Shown here: one piece after another, positions 1-9,899 of the stretch | Layout: each line of letters starts with the position of its first letter | Position numbering within the stretch: the stretch's first letter is position 1 | Source of the DNA: Chelativorans petroleitrophicus | GTDB lineage: Bacteria > Pseudomonadota > Alphaproteobacteria > Rhizobiales > Rhizobiaceae | NCBI RefSeq assembly: GCF_025398195.1 | Contig: NZ_JAODNV010000001.1 | Coordinates: 1-64,000 of the forward strand | Direction: 5' to 3' | Length of the DNA stretch: 64,000 bases | Made by a program: the position numbers and the translations under genes | Notes under the pieces: model-generated | The model's database searches: none | What the model saw: the letters and a program-made list of their open reading frames with translations, nothing else | What the model was told of the DNA's origin: nothing

Positions 1-1
1 C

Positions 2-52
2 TACAACATCACCCGATACGTCTGGCACGAGAAAAGAGCGGCGGCCGCATGA
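2..52 (+). CDS. C-terminal fragment of a gene starting outside the window
   Basis: An open frame enters from the left edge, reads YNITRYVWHEKRAAAA and stops at a TGA at 50-52. Sixteen residues are too few to name a family. The frame is plausible as the tail of a plus-strand gene because no other gene explains this edge, but chance cannot be excluded. Confidence 0.25.
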   Translation, partial: YNITRYVWHEKRAAAA

Positions 53-188
53 TGCGGCACCGCGCTGAGGCCGTCCGGCCGTCGAAATCCAAAGTCGTCA
101 TCGCATCACAGCGCCGTCGTTCCGCTGAACATCATCTTTCAAGCCGACCTGGACCGGTAATTAGAGGTCTCCACCTGCTCATAGGAAA

Positions 189-211
189 GGGCCGCCCCGA
201 CGGGGCGGCCC
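189..211 (-). terminator. GC-rich hairpin downstream of the 22-codon ORF
   Basis: A perfect 10-bp stem (GGGCCGCCCC, loop GAC, GGGGCGGCCC). On the minus strand it is followed by TTTCCTATG, only a short T run, so it is a moderate intrinsic terminator. It lies 66 bases beyond the stop of the small ORF at 277-345 and could end a short transcript. Confidence 0.5.
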
Positions 212-276
212 CGTGAATTCCATTCCTGCGGCGGCCAGCGGATTCGGCATCCGAGCCGCGCCGCGCGTCATGCGCT

Positions 277-345
277 TTAGCCGAGAGGCTGCTCCCGGAA
301 AAGGCAATCCGCCGAGGCCACGCTGGAATTGAAATCACTCGACAT
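277..345 (-). CDS. putative 22-residue small protein or leader peptide
   Basis: The ORF begins ATG-TCG-AGT-GAT (MSSDFNSSVASADC...), ends LFREQPLG, and stops with TAA at 279-277. I do not recognise it. Support comes from the ribosome-binding site: AAGGAGGTGATCC sits so that AGGAGG is seven bases from the ATG, the ideal full-length match to the 16S anti-Shine-Dalgarno. A GC hairpin lies 66 bases beyond the stop. It has one cysteine, no signal peptide, no membrane segment and no run of a single amino acid as an attenuator peptide would have. It could be a free small protein, a peptide precursor or a translated leader; the start site is well supported, the function unknown. Confidence 0.5.
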   Translation of the reverse strand: MSSDFNSSVASADCLFREQPLG

Positions 346-597
346 CGGATCACCTCCTTTCGGTTCGTTGAACATGGGCCCAGTGTGGATGGCGGGAGCC
401 GATCATGCAAGGGCGCGGAGGCTTTTTTGTTCTCCAGCGTCTCGCGCGCGAGTGGGACATCCCGCCTACAAGCCGCGAATGTTAATCAGCTTGTTTCCTT
501 TCGCCACCATCTGGCGAATATTGAGCTCAAGGGCGGCGGCCTCACTGTTGCGGACTGTCTGGTGAACTTGCCGCGGAAGATGCGCGAAGCGGATTCC
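346..597. other. non-coding stretch, no gene recognised
   Basis: Apart from the Shine-Dalgarno site next to the small ORF I see no convincing gene, RNA or hairpin here. Short open frames on both strands are ordinary for GC-rich DNA and lack ribosome-binding sites. Confidence 0.5.
347..361 (-). promoter_or_regulatory. extended perfect Shine-Dalgarno of the 22-codon ORF
   Basis: The plus strand reads GGATCACCTCCTTTC, identical to the usual 3' end of bacterial 16S rRNA; the minus strand is therefore the exact complement, GAAAGGAGGTGATCC, two bases before the ATG at 345. Far stronger than the four-to-five-base Shine-Dalgarno sites elsewhere in this window. Confidence 0.6.
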
Positions 598-1320
598 TCA
601 GCTTTGAGTGATACTGCTGATAAATTCCGCATCAGGTTCATTGTTGGGTACACCCCAGCCGGGTGATATTCCGTTCACCTTGGCAATGGGCTTTCCGGCT
701 TTAACGAGAGTTTGCGCTCTTCCCGGCACTTTTGCTCCGCCGGTAGGTTTCCTGCCCCCGTTTTTCTTACCCATACCCGCCAGACCGAACCCTGCGTCTG
801 CCCAATTGCCCTTAACGATGGACGAACCAATCTGCCACTTCTCCCCCCAATCGGGTATGGCAGCCATTGCTGTATCTATTGCCTCTAGGGTGCGTCCTTC
901 CTCCAACAGTTTTATCGCGTCCGTAAACTGGCAGGCATTTCCAATGCCGGGGGAATTGTAATAGAATTCGGTAAGGTCACCCTCGCTAATGCCGTCGATC
1001 AGATCGGAGAGCAGATAAGGTATCCTCAGTAGCGCTCCGAACTTGCCAACTTTCGTAAACCAGTTGCGCAACTTATCCAGATTCTTGGCATGCTGGTAGG
1101 TGGGGCGGAGCCGTCTTATGATCTTCGCCTTGCTTCGCTCTATTTCTTCCATGGAAGGCGGTTTTCCGTCACGCCGTGACGTTTCGCGTGCGTCGGAGCG
1201 AGCGGCGGCTTGCACCCATGGGTTTGAGGGCAAGCTTTCTTCAAACTGCTTGCGTGCCTCCTCAAGGATCTCAAAGGGTTTCAGTTCTACCGTTTGTCCG
1301 TTCTTGTCCTTTACCGTCAT
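598..1320 (-). CDS. hypothetical protein, second gene of an orphan pair
   Basis: Function not recognised. From the ATG at 1320 the protein has 240 residues: a charged helical N-terminal half (MTVKDKNGQTVELKPFEILEE at the start gives its character), a hydrophobic stretch around residues 85-100 (FGALLRIPYLLSDLIDGI), then a Gly-rich tail with GMGKKNGGRKPTGG and a C-terminal NGISPGWGVPNN segment. The amphipathic middle followed by a glycine-rich basic linker is reminiscent of linkers before toxin tips in secreted proteins, but no toxin domain is visible. The gene overlaps the end of the upstream gene by about 50 bases, so the two are probably co-translated. Alternative ATG starts lie at 1395 (with GGAAG nine bases upstream) and 1404. 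Confidence 0.6.
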   Translation of the reverse strand: MTVKDKNGQTVELKPFEILEEARKQFEESLPSNPWVQAAARSDARETSRRDGKPPSMEEIERSKAKIIRRLRPTYQHAKNLDKLRNWFTKVGKFGALLRIPYLLSDLIDGISEGDLTEFYYNSPGIGNACQFTDAIKLLEEGRTLEAIDTAMAAIPDWGEKWQIGSSIVKGNWADAGFGLAGMGKKNGGRKPTGGAKVPGRAQTLVKAGKPIAKVNGISPGWGVPNNEPDAEFISSITQS

Positions 1321-3022
1321 GGTTCTGCTTGTGTAAGCAGTTCCCGCACGGCAGCATTTCAAGCTGCTTTTCCTTGGTGCGGAAGTAGTAGTCATCGCTA
1401 CCATCTTCCGACGTTGCCAAAAACTCTTCGAGTATAGACGGCTCTATTTTCCATTGTCCTTTTAAAAAATTCCAATAATATATAGGATGTACCTGCGGAC
1501 GCGGCGGCAGGTAGGTGGCGGATTTCCTGACTAACTCAGCGAAGCTAAGCGCCGTTTTCTCCATGAGGGTTTGCAACGCCACGATCTCCGCGACGAAGAC
1601 GGGCTGCGGCGTCGTATCCATGCGCAGAGAGTCCTGGAAAGACGAGACCAGCTCATCCCTTGCCTTGACCGGATCATCAAGCTTCAGCTCTGGCCAGCCC
1701 TTTTCGATCCCGATGTACCACGCTGCATGGAGCTTCAACTCGTTGGCAGGAAATTCCCGGCTGAGGCTGGCGAATGTCTGCACCAGCTCGAGCACCTCCG
1801 ATGTATCATATTGTTTGCCAGTAAGCCGCTTGACCACCGTCGACATCGCATGCAGAGAGCCGAAGGGGAACGCCGTATCTATGCCTAAGCGGTCATATGC
1901 AGATCGTATAAGCTCCTTGCGGCCGGCCTTGTCTTTTTCCGGGTAAAGCGTACTCATGTAATAGCTGTCGGCGATCTCCTCGAGCGAGAGTTCGCTAACC
2001 CGGATTGGTACTTTTGTAAGCGGGTCCAGATCGAAGCTTCGTGTTGCCTCTTCGAAAACGCGCTTCTCTTCTCGGAATCTCTCCGGGCTCTGAACCGACG
2101 TCAGCACATTGTTGATATCTTTCTCGAAAGCCTCCATTGGATCTTTTGGCAGCTCATGTCCGAAGACTTCATCGAAATCGGTGTCGGGAGTGCTCTTCGC
2201 CTGCAGCACGCCATATTTCGCCCTCAGGATCGATGCGGCTGCCTCGACATAAGGCCCCACCTTCTCGCCGTGCAGCCCTTTCGCGGCTGCGAGCTGCCTT
2301 GCCACCTCCTGGCAAGGATCCTCTCCTTCCGCCTCGCCGCTCTGCCAGGCAAGAGCCAGCCTCTTGAAGGCCAGCTTGAGTTGAAGTGTGTCGGTCTTTT
2401 CGAAGCTTTGTTGTGTTCTGTCCAGCACCACTGCAGCAACGACATCGTGTTCGACCTGATCTAGCAGGCTGCTGTGACTCTCGCCGGAGTGCCTCGCCGT
2501 TCTCACCCGCGCCTCAGTCCGCAAACGAGACGACTGCGAAAGTACAGCTTGCTCTTGCGGGCGCGCACGGGTTCCACCTGCCTTAAAGATCTGCGGCAAT
2601 GGTGCGGGTAGTTCTCCCAGGCTCGATTTGCCGGGCTTACGCATAGGACTATTCGTCTGTCCTGACGGATGATCCGCGCTTTCAGTGAAATTTTCGGAAC
2701 GCACCAGGCCTGCATACGCCCCGCTTATCATTGCTAGCAGCATGAGCGCCTTCAGCTGCGTCGTTGCGGATGCGGCCTGCTTGGCCCGGCGCGTGGAAAG
2801 GGTGGCGCCCGTTGGGCAGGAGAGGCGCGGGGCTGGAGCTTCGATAATGGGAAGAGGCATCTCAGACGCTGCCGGCATAGCCGGTTTGCCGCTTCCGGAT
2901 GTGTGGAGCGGCTTTCGCGGTTTCCGATGAATTTTTGCCTCATATGTACCGGTGGATTTTCGCCACTCCTCCACCGGATTGAACTTTGTCCCACGTTGAA
3001 TGTGGATGGAATACTTCGGCAT
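1271..3022 (-). CDS. hypothetical protein with one predicted membrane segment
   Basis: Function not recognised. Starting at the ATG at 3022 (MPKYSIHIQRG...) it has 583 residues; the frame is open back to a TTG at 3133. A basic, proline-rich N-terminal part of about 85 residues is followed by one hydrophobic segment (ALMLLAMISGAYAGL), a low-complexity Pro/Ser/Arg stretch, and then a long, mostly helical acidic domain to the end, including DPLTKVPIRVSELSLEEIAD and a Trp/Tyr-rich region near PIYYWNFLKGQWKIEP. The topology suggests a single-pass membrane protein with a short basic inside tail and a large second domain. No strong Shine-Dalgarno precedes any candidate start. It overlaps the following gene, with which it forms an isolated two-gene unit. 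Confidence 0.6.
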   Translation of the reverse strand: MPKYSIHIQRGTKFNPVEEWRKSTGTYEAKIHRKPRKPLHTSGSGKPAMPAASEMPLPIIEAPAPRLSCPTGATLSTRRAKQAASATTQLKALMLLAMISGAYAGLVRSENFTESADHPSGQTNSPMRKPGKSSLGELPAPLPQIFKAGGTRARPQEQAVLSQSSRLRTEARVRTARHSGESHSSLLDQVEHDVVAAVVLDRTQQSFEKTDTLQLKLAFKRLALAWQSGEAEGEDPCQEVARQLAAAKGLHGEKVGPYVEAAASILRAKYGVLQAKSTPDTDFDEVFGHELPKDPMEAFEKDINNVLTSVQSPERFREEKRVFEEATRSFDLDPLTKVPIRVSELSLEEIADSYYMSTLYPEKDKAGRKELIRSAYDRLGIDTAFPFGSLHAMSTVVKRLTGKQYDTSEVLELVQTFASLSREFPANELKLHAAWYIGIEKGWPELKLDDPVKARDELVSSFQDSLRMDTTPQPVFVAEIVALQTLMEKTALSFAELVRKSATYLPPRPQVHPIYYWNFLKGQWKIEPSILEEFLATSEDGSDDYYFRTKEKQLEMLPCGNCLHKQNHDGKGQERTNGRTETL

Positions 3023-3216
3023 AGGAAACCACGAACAACAAGAGAACAGAAAATTGCCCAGCGAATGAGCGTATAACAAGTCTTCCCTATGAAAGAATTG
3101 GTTCTGGTTATGCTGGTCTGTCGAGTGCCGCAAACTGAGAGGATGGTGTGGGGATCGTCGCTGCCGCCAGGTATGAAGACACGAAGTTTGGCGGCAGGGT
3201 GCGGAACGCGGAAGTG

Positions 3217-3242
3217 AAAAGCGGCCGTGACCGGCCGCTTTT
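3217..3242 (-). terminator. intrinsic terminator of acs
   Basis: Stem AAAAGCGGCCG / CGGCCGCTTTT with a four-base loop, 57 bases past the acs stop codon. On the minus strand the stem ends in TTTTC. Being A-rich on one side and T-rich on the other, it could also act on plus-strand transcripts. Confidence 0.75.
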
Positions 3243-3298
3243 CTGATCCTCGGTTCAGGTCTTTCTGAACTGGGAAATATCCGGCTTCCCGGAATGGC

Positions 3299-5260
3299 TC
3301 AGGCGAGCTCCTTCTTGTTCTGCCTGTTTCCGATCAGGTCTTCCACCACGCTTGGATCGGCCAATGTCGAGGTGTCGCCGAGGGACTGATAGTCGTCTTC
3401 GGCGATCTTGCGCAGGATGCGGCGCATGATCTTGCCCGAGCGTGTCTTGGGCAGGCCGGGTGCGAACTGGATCTTGTCCGGCGTGGCGATGGGGCCGATT
3501 TCCTTGCGCACGTGCTCGATCAGCTCCTTCTTCAGGGCCTCGGAACCCTTTTCCCCAGCCATCAGGGTCACATAGCAGTAGATGCCTTGGCCCTTGATGT
3601 CGTGCGGATAGCCGACGACGGCAGCCTCAGACACCTTCTCGTGCGAGACGAGAGCCGATTCCACCTCAGCCGTTCCTAGCCTGTGGCCGGAAACGTTGAG
3701 CACGTCATCGACGCGGCCCGTGATCCAGTAGTAGCCGTCCTCGTCGCGGCGGCAGCCGTCTCCGCTGAAATACTTGCCCTTGTAGGTGGAAAAGTAGGTT
3801 TCCACGAAGCGCTTGTGGTCGCCATAGACGGTGCGCATCTGCCCCGGCCAGGAATCGACGAGGCAGAGATTGCCGGCTCCCGGCCCGGTGATCTCGTTGC
3901 CCTGATCGTCCACGAGCTGTGGCTGAATGCCGAAGAATGGCTTGGTCGCCGAGCCCGCCTTGAGGTCGATGGCGCCGGGCAGAGGAGAGATGAGAATGCC
4001 GCCGGTTTCCGTCTGCCACCAGGTGTCGACGATCGGGCAGCGCTCCTCACCCACCACGCGGTAGTACCACTCCCATGCCTCCGGATTGATGGGCTCGCCC
4101 ACCGTTCCAAGAACGCGCAGGGATTTGCGCGAGGCTTTCTTGACGAAATGGTCTCCCGCGCCCATCAGCGCGCGGATGGCGGTGGGGGCGGTGTAGAAGA
4201 TGTTGACCTGATGCTTGTCCACCACCTCCCAGAAGCGGGCTGCATCGGGATAGTTGGGCACGCCCTCGAACATGAGCGTGATGGCGCCGTTGGCGAGCGG
4301 CCCGTAAACGATGTAGCTGTGGCCCGTCACCCACCCTACATCCGCCGTGCACCAGTAGATGTCGCCGTCGTGGTAGTCGAAGACATACTGGTGCGTCATG
4401 GAAGCAAAGACGAGATAACCGCCGGTTGTGTGGAGCACGCCCTTCGGCTTGCCGGTCGAACCGGAGGTGTAGAGGATGAAGAGCGGATCCTCCGCCTTCA
4501 TCTTCTCCGGTTTGCAGTCGGGCTTCTGGTTCCTCGTTTCCTCGTGATACCAAAGGTCGCGGCCCTCGACCCAGTCGATCTTGCCGCCCGTACGGCGCAC
4601 CACCAGAACGTGGCGCACCTTCGCGCCCGCCTTCTCGGCGATGGCGATGGCCTTGTCGGTGTTCTCCTTGAGCGGGATCTTGCGGCCGCCGCGCACGCCC
4701 TCGTCCGCGGTGATCACGAAATCGGATTCGCAGTCTTGGATGCGCCCCGCCAGCGAATCGGGCGAGAAGCCGCCGAAGACCACCGAATGGATGGCGCCGA
4801 TGCGCGCGCAGGCGAGCATGGCGTAAGCCGCCTCGGGGATCATGGGCATATAGATGGTCACCCGGTCGCCCTTCTTGACGCCGCGCGCCTTCAGGGCATT
4901 GGCAAGCCGGCACACATGCTCATAGAGCTCCCGGTAGGTGATTTTCTTGTCGTCGTAGGGGTTGTCGCCTTCCCAGATGATGGCCGTCTGGTTACCGCGC
5001 TTTTTTAGGTGCCGGTCAATGCAGTTATAGGAAGCGTTGGTGACACCGTCCTCGAACCACTTGATCGAGACCTTGCCCGAAAAAGTCGTGTTCTTTACCT
5101 TGGTGTAGGGCTTGAACCAGTCGATGCGCTTGCCGTGCTTGCCCCAGAATCGGTCAGGGTTCTTGATGCTGTCCCTGTACCATTTCTCATACGTTTCGGC
5201 GTCGATCAGCGCGTGTTTCTTCCATGCAGGTTTCACGCGATGAACATAGGCATCGGACAT
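3299..5260 (-). CDS. acs: acetyl-coenzyme A synthetase
   Basis: Activates acetate with ATP and CoA to acetyl-CoA through acetyl-AMP. The 653-residue length matches the family. It has the N-terminal ACAS segment ([21 protein letters not shown]), the AMP-binding loop [11 protein letters not shown] near residue 265, and the C-terminal [11 protein letters not shown] motif whose Lys610 is the residue usually silenced by acetylation. The chosen ATG at 5260 follows GGAGGAG at good spacing; the frame is open 21 codons further upstream. It stands alone and is followed by a clear terminator. It would feed the TCA cycle and could support growth on products of the catabolic region to its right. Confidence 0.96.
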   Translation of the reverse strand: MSDAYVHRVKPAWKKHALIDAETYEKWYRDSIKNPDRFWGKHGKRIDWFKPYTKVKNTTFSGKVSIKWFEDGVTNASYNCIDRHLKKRGNQTAIIWEGDNPYDDKKITYRELYEHVCRLANALKARGVKKGDRVTIYMPMIPEAAYAMLACARIGAIHSVVFGGFSPDSLAGRIQDCESDFVITADEGVRGGRKIPLKENTDKAIAIAEKAGAKVRHVLVVRRTGGKIDWVEGRDLWYHEETRNQKPDCKPEKMKAEDPLFILYTSGSTGKPKGVLHTTGGYLVFASMTHQYVFDYHDGDIYWCTADVGWVTGHSYIVYGPLANGAITLMFEGVPNYPDAARFWEVVDKHQVNIFYTAPTAIRALMGAGDHFVKKASRKSLRVLGTVGEPINPEAWEWYYRVVGEERCPIVDTWWQTETGGILISPLPGAIDLKAGSATKPFFGIQPQLVDDQGNEITGPGAGNLCLVDSWPGQMRTVYGDHKRFVETYFSTYKGKYFSGDGCRRDEDGYYWITGRVDDVLNVSGHRLGTAEVESALVSHEKVSEAAVVGYPHDIKGQGIYCYVTLMAGEKGSEALKKELIEHVRKEIGPIATPDKIQFAPGLPKTRSGKIMRRILRKIAEDDYQSLGDTSTLADPSVVEDLIGNRQNKKELA

Positions 5261-5528
5261 GATTTCTCCTCCGACAAGAACCATTCGGAGCGTGGCTCCA
5301 GACTGCGGGGGCGGCCCCCTCATACCGCATGAATTACTATCACTCGGCCCGTAATCGCAACATTAGACGATGGGCGGCCTGCCGCAAAACTGGCAGCAGC
5401 CAGCGAAGAAGGCTGCTAATATCATGAAAACAAAGGAACTTTTGCATCTCGGAAGTATTTTCTCTCTGGACAATCGAGCCTTAAGGATACAGGCTTGAAC
5501 GGCGCAACATTGGCTGGAAAGGACTGAT

Positions 5529-5798
5529 ATGCGCACCAGGGAAACGGAACTGATGCTGATGGGCTACGGCCTTACCACGGCGAAGGTCCTCTATCATCTT
5601 CCTGACCATCCGCATCTGCTGCAGACATTCATCTGGCAGCATTACGACATCGCGCCGCAATTTCCGGCTTTGCACCGCTTCATCGATTTCTGGCGCGAGA
5701 AAATTGACGGGCCGCTTCATTCGGTCACCTACACCCATCGCCGGCTGGTCTCGCCCACCGAATGGCGCAATGTGACCGGAGAGCTGGTGCTCCACTGA
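5529..5798 (+). CDS. usg: Usg family protein
   Basis: A compact 89-residue alphaproteobacterial protein (MRTRETELMLMGYGLTTAKV...). The family was named from a gene beside trp genes in some relatives, but its biochemical role is not established. It is soluble, His- and Trp-rich (HLPDHPHLLQTFIWQHYDI), with no signal peptide. The ATG follows GAAAGGACTG at a suitable distance. It is convergent with the YggS-type gene downstream, twelve bases stop to stop. Confidence 0.85.
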   Translation: MRTRETELMLMGYGLTTAKVLYHLPDHPHLLQTFIWQHYDIAPQFPALHRFIDFWREKIDGPLHSVTYTHRRLVSPTEWRNVTGELVLH

Positions 5799-5810
5799 GC
5801 CGGGGCGACC

Positions 5811-6500
5811 TCAGCCCCGGCTGCCGAAGATCGCCGATCCCACTCGCACGCTGGTGGCGCCGAAGGCGATGGCCGTTTCGAAATCGGCCGACATGCCCAT
5901 GGAAAGCTTGTCCACGTCCGCCTCCCGCGCAAGCTTTTCAAGCAGCGCGAAATGGGGGCCGGGATTCTCGTCGACAGGCGGAATGCACATCAGACCCTCG
6001 ATGCTAAGTCCATGCGTCTCGCGGCAGCGGGCCACGAAGGCCACCGCCTTGCGCGGGTCGATACCGGCCTTCTGTGGTTCAAGCCCGGTATTCACCTGGA
6101 CGTAAAGGCGCGGGCGCCGCCCTTGCTTCGCCATCTCCGCGGCGAGAGCGGTCGCGATCTTTTCGCGATCCACCGTCTCGATCACGTCGAAAAGGGCAAC
6201 GGCATCTTTCGCCTTGTTGGATTGCAGCGGCCCGATGAGATGAAGCTCGATGTCGGGAAAGTCCCGTTTCAGGGCCGGCCACTTGGCCTGCGCTTCCTGC
6301 ACGCGGTTTTCGCCAAAGACGCGCTGGCCCGCCTCGATGACCGGCAGAATGTCCTCCCGTCCGAAGGTTTTCGAGACGGCCACGAGCACTATGTCCTGCT
6401 CACTGCGGCCCGCCTCGCGCGCGGCCTGAAAAATTCTGTCTTTGACCATGCGCAGGTTTTCGGCGGCGGTGTTCATGGCTTGGGCAAAATCCTCCAGCAT
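5811..6500 (-). CDS. YggS/PROSC family pyridoxal-phosphate homeostasis protein
   Basis: A 230-residue alanine-racemase-type barrel protein that binds PLP without known catalytic turnover and helps keep PLP levels and amino-acid/keto-acid balance. The PLP lysine is Lys44 in LVAVSKTFGRE. Other family signatures are FGENRVQEAQAKW, LHLIGPLQSNKAK and the C-terminal SMGMSADFETAIAFGATSVRVGSAIFG. The ATG at 6500 gives the usual family length; the frame extends 36 codons further upstream without family similarity. Divergent from leuS. Confidence 0.92.
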   Translation of the reverse strand: MLEDFAQAMNTAAENLRMVKDRIFQAAREAGRSEQDIVLVAVSKTFGREDILPVIEAGQRVFGENRVQEAQAKWPALKRDFPDIELHLIGPLQSNKAKDAVALFDVIETVDREKIATALAAEMAKQGRRPRLYVQVNTGLEPQKAGIDPRKAVAFVARCRETHGLSIEGLMCIPPVDENPGPHFALLEKLAREADVDKLSMGMSADFETAIAFGATSVRVGSAIFGSRG

Positions 6501-6601
6501 AGGGGTTCGCTCCGGCGAATCGTCGGCGTGCAGTTGACGGTCGCCGCAAACCGTGGTGAAGGTCCGCCGAAGCATTCTCCTTTCTATGTGAAAAACCGGG
6601 C

Positions 6602-9217
6602 ATGGCAACCGAACGTTACAATCCGCGCGTATCCGAACCCCGCTGGCAGAAGGCCTGGGAGGAGGCGCGCCTGTTCGAAACCAGCAACGACGATGGGCGG
6701 CCGAGCTACTACGTGCTTGAGATGTTCCCCTATCCGTCGGGGCGCATCCACTTCGGCCATATCCGCAACTACACGATGGGCGACGTGGTGGCCCGCTACA
6801 AGCGCGCCAAGGGCTTCAATGTGCTGCACCCGATGGGGTGGGATGCGTTCGGCATGCCGGCCGAGAATGCGGCCATGCAGAACAAGGTCCACCCCAAGCA
6901 ATGGACCTACGAGAACATCGCGGTGATGCGCGACCAGCTCAAGCGGATGGGCCTGTCGCTTGACTGGAGCCGAGAGTTCGCCACCTGCGACGTGGACTAT
7001 TACCACCGCCAGCAGATGCTCTTCCTCGATTTTTACGAGAAGGGGCTGGTGACGCGGAAGACCTCCAAGGTCAACTGGGATCCGGTGGACCAGACCGTGC
7101 TCGCCAACGAGCAGGTGATCGACGGGCGGGGCTGGCGCTCCGGCGCTCTGGTGGAGCAGCGCGAGCTGGCGCAGTGGTTCTTCAAGATCACCGATTATGC
7201 GGAAGATCTGCTCACCGCGCTCGACGCGCTAGACGGGTGGCCGGACAAGGTGCGCCTCATGCAGCGGAACTGGATCGGCCGCTCCGAGGGCCTCCTGATC
7301 CGCTGGGCGCTGGTGGAGGACACCGCTCCTGAAGGCGAGCGGGAGCTGGAGGTCTACACGACGCGGCCGGATACGATCTTCGGCGCCTCTTTCATGGCCG
7401 TGGCTCCGGACCATCCGCTGGCCAGAAAGGCCGCTGAAAGGGATCCCGATCTCGCCGCGTTCGCGGCTGAATGCCGCCGCGTCGGTACCTCCGCCGCCGT
7501 GCTGGAGACCGTGGAGAAAAAGGGTTACGATACGGGAATCCGTGTCCGCCATCCCTTTGATCCTGAATGGACGCTGCCCGTCTATGTGGCCAATTTCGTC
7601 CTCATGGAATATGGCACCGGCGCCATTTTCGGCTGCCCCTCGGGCGACCAGAGGGACCTGGACTTCGCCAGGAAATACGGCCTACCGGTCATTCCGGTGG
7701 TCATGCCGGAAGGTGCCGACCCGGCCGCCTTCAGAATAGAGGACGAGGCCTATTCCGACGACGGCGTGATGATCAATTCACGCTTCCTCGACGGCATGTT
7801 CAACACGCAAGCCTTCGAGGAAGTGGCAGACAGGCTGGAGAAGGCGGAGCTGCACGGGCGGCCGGTAGCCCAGCGCAAGGTGAATTTCCGCCTGCGCGAC
7901 TGGGGCATTTCGCGCCAGCGCTACTGGGGCTGCCCCATACCGGTGATCCACTGCGAGGCATGCGGCGTGGTGCCCGTGCCGAGAGAGGACTTGCCCGTCA
8001 CGCTTCCGGACGATGTCGAGTTCGACACGCCCGGCAACCCGCTCGACCGCCATCCCACTTGGCGACATGTTAAGTGCCCGAAGTGCGGCGCTGACGCGCT
8101 GCGCGAGACGGACACGATGGACACCTTTGTCGATTCGTCATGGTATTTCGTGCGCTTCACCGAACCGCATGCCGACACGCCCACCGTGCGCGAGGCGGCG
8201 AAGAAATGGCTGCCCGTCGATCAGTATATCGGCGGCGTCGAGCATGCCATTCTGCACCTGCTCTATTCGCGCTTCTTTGCCCGCGCCATGCGCGATACCG
8301 GCCACCTGGATCTGGCGGAGCCCTTCAAGGGCCTGTTTACCCAGGGCATGGTCGTGCACGAGACCTATCGCGCGCGCGACGGCCGCTGGCTGACGCCGGC
8401 GGAAGTGCGCATCGAAGGCTCGGACAATGGACGCAGGGCCTTCGAGATCGCGACAGGCGAGGAGGTCGTCATCGGGCCGATCGAGAAGATGTCCAAGTCC
8501 AAGCGGAACACGGTGAGCCCGGAGGAGATCGTCGATTCCTTCGGGGCCGATACCGTCCGTTGGTTCATGCTCTCGGACTCGCCGCCCGAGCGTGACCTTG
8601 AATGGTCGGATGAGGGTGTTGCCGGTGCTCACCGCTTCGTGCAGCGGATCTGGCGGCTGGTGAACGATGCCGCGCCCGCGTTGAAAGGCGTGGCGCCGCG
8701 CCCCGCCCGCGAAGGCGCTCCGGCGGTTATTTCCAAGGCGGCGCACAAGGCGCTAAAAGTGGTTAGCGAAGACATCGAGCAGCTCGCTTTCAACCGTGCC
8801 ATCGCGCGCATTCATGCGCTGGTGAATGATCTGCAGGCGCCCTGCGCGGCGCTGGCGGGTGCGGATGCGGCCACGCTGGCGGCCGCGCGCGATGCTGTGG
8901 AAATCCTGATCAGCCTCATCGCACCCTTCATGCCCCATCTTGCGGAGGAGTGCCGCGAAAAGATCGGCGCCGAAGGCTTCGTGGCGGCCAGCCGCTGGCC
9001 GGACTATGATGCGGAACTGGTGGTGGATGATCAGATCACCGTTCCGGTGCAGATCAATGGCAAGAGGCGCGGCGACTTGACCATCGCCCGCGAGGCGGAC
9101 CAGGCTCAGGTGGAAAAGGCGGTGCTCGAACTCGATTTCGTGCAGAAGGCGCTGAACGGAGGAGCGCCCCGCAAGGTGATCGTTGTGCCGCAGCGGATCG
9201 TCAACGTGGTGGTGTGA
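6602..9217 (+). CDS. leuS: leucyl-tRNA synthetase
   Basis: Charges tRNA-Leu with leucine in the cytoplasm. At 871 residues it is full length. The class I signatures are HFGH at residues 50-53 (in [14 protein letters not shown]) and KMSKS at 629-633. The CP1 editing domain includes [19 protein letters not shown], and the zinc-type cysteine pairs CEACG and CPKCG are present. The C-terminal domain ends in QRIVNVVV. It is followed closely by lptE, whose GTG start lies 13 bases past the stop, so the two are likely one transcript. Confidence 0.97.
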   Translation: MATERYNPRVSEPRWQKAWEEARLFETSNDDGRPSYYVLEMFPYPSGRIHFGHIRNYTMGDVVARYKRAKGFNVLHPMGWDAFGMPAENAAMQNKVHPKQWTYENIAVMRDQLKRMGLSLDWSREFATCDVDYYHRQQMLFLDFYEKGLVTRKTSKVNWDPVDQTVLANEQVIDGRGWRSGALVEQRELAQWFFKITDYAEDLLTALDALDGWPDKVRLMQRNWIGRSEGLLIRWALVEDTAPEGERELEVYTTRPDTIFGASFMAVAPDHPLARKAAERDPDLAAFAAECRRVGTSAAVLETVEKKGYDTGIRVRHPFDPEWTLPVYVANFVLMEYGTGAIFGCPSGDQRDLDFARKYGLPVIPVVMPEGADPAAFRIEDEAYSDDGVMINSRFLDGMFNTQAFEEVADRLEKAELHGRPVAQRKVNFRLRDWGISRQRYWGCPIPVIHCEACGVVPVPREDLPVTLPDDVEFDTPGNPLDRHPTWRHVKCPKCGADALRETDTMDTFVDSSWYFVRFTEPHADTPTVREAAKKWLPVDQYIGGVEHAILHLLYSRFFARAMRDTGHLDLAEPFKGLFTQGMVVHETYRARDGRWLTPAEVRIEGSDNGRRAFEIATGEEVVIGPIEKMSKSKRNTVSPEEIVDSFGADTVRWFMLSDSPPERDLEWSDEGVAGAHRFVQRIWRLVNDAAPALKGVAPRPAREGAPAVISKAAHKALKVVSEDIEQLAFNRAIARIHALVNDLQAPCAALAGADAATLAAARDAVEILISLIAPFMPHLAEECREKIGAEGFVAASRWPDYDAELVVDDQITVPVQINGKRRGDLTIAREADQAQVEKAVLELDFVQKALNGGAPRKVIVVPQRIVNVVV

Positions 9218-9230
9218 GCGAGGGAAGCCG

Positions 9231-9770
9231 GTGATCCTGAAGATACGTGCCCTGATCGTCATCGCCACCGCCCTGGCCGCAGGGCTGGCGGCCGGATGCA
9301 CCGTGCGCCCCCTGCTTGGCACCGAACCCGGAGAGGCGGGTGAGGAGATAGCCTCCACTCTCTCCTCCGTGTCTGTGAAACCTGTGGATACGCGCGAGGC
9401 CCAGGAGGTACGCAATCACCTCATTTTCCTGTTCCAGGGCGGCGATCCCCAGCCGGCCGATCCGACCCACACGCTGGATCTTGCGGTTTCGCGCCGTGTG
9501 ACCTCAGCCGTTCAGGTCCAACGGGGCAACGAGAACGAGCCCACTGCCGGCACGGTTACGCTGATAGGCCAATACCGGCTAACCGATGCGGCCACCGGTG
9601 AAGTCGTTGCCCAGGGGCGGCGCGAGGTGAGCGCCGGATTCGATCGCCCGCGCCAAGAATATGCCGTGCTGCGCGCCCAGCGTGATGCGGAAGACCGTGC
9701 CGCGCGCGAGCTAGCGGAGCTGATCCGGCTCGCGGTGGCGCAGGATCTGGCACGGCTGGACGTACGTTAG
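9231..9770 (+). CDS. lptE: LPS-assembly lipoprotein LptE
   Basis: The outer-membrane lipoprotein that plugs and helps fold the LptD translocon for lipopolysaccharide export. The GTG start at 9231 follows GAGGGAAG and gives 179 residues. The signal peptide (MILKIRALIVIATALAAGLAAGC) ends in a lipobox with Cys23 as lipidation site. The mature part has the weakly conserved LptE fold with RRVTSAVQVQRGNENEPTAG and LAELIRLAVAQDLARL. Position directly after leuS is typical for rhizobia; the holA gene that usually follows is not here. Confidence 0.88.
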   Translation: MILKIRALIVIATALAAGLAAGCTVRPLLGTEPGEAGEEIASTLSSVSVKPVDTREAQEVRNHLIFLFQGGDPQPADPTHTLDLAVSRRVTSAVQVQRGNENEPTAGTVTLIGQYRLTDAATGEVVAQGRREVSAGFDRPRQEYAVLRAQRDAEDRAARELAELIRLAVAQDLARLDVR

Positions 9771-9781
9771 TTTTGTTGTGC

Positions 9782-9787
9782 TATAAT
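9782..9787 (+). promoter_or_regulatory. possible -10 element upstream of the acyltransferase gene
   Basis: A perfect TATAAT in a locally AT-rich stretch 112 bases before the ATG of the next gene. No convincing -35 lies at 16-18 bases (GACGTA is the best match), so it is only a weak promoter candidate. Confidence 0.3.
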
Positions 9788-9899
9788 GTTTTCGTTGCAC
9801 TTATTTGCTTAGGAACAAAGCACGCCGACCCGAACAGTCCGATCGTCATCGCGCCGTCACACTTTTCGGTGAAACAGCCGCCAACGGAGTGCTTCGCTG

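Noticed and set aside
347-361. Plus-strand GGATCACCTCCTTTC as a remnant of a 16S rRNA gene end
   Set aside because: Only 15 bases match and the flanks show no rRNA helix; the ideal position before an ATG on the minus strand explains it better.
3683-5008. 441-codon open frame antisense to acs
   Set aside because: It is a shadow of a GC-rich gene in the complementary frame; acs has all family motifs and the antisense frame has none.
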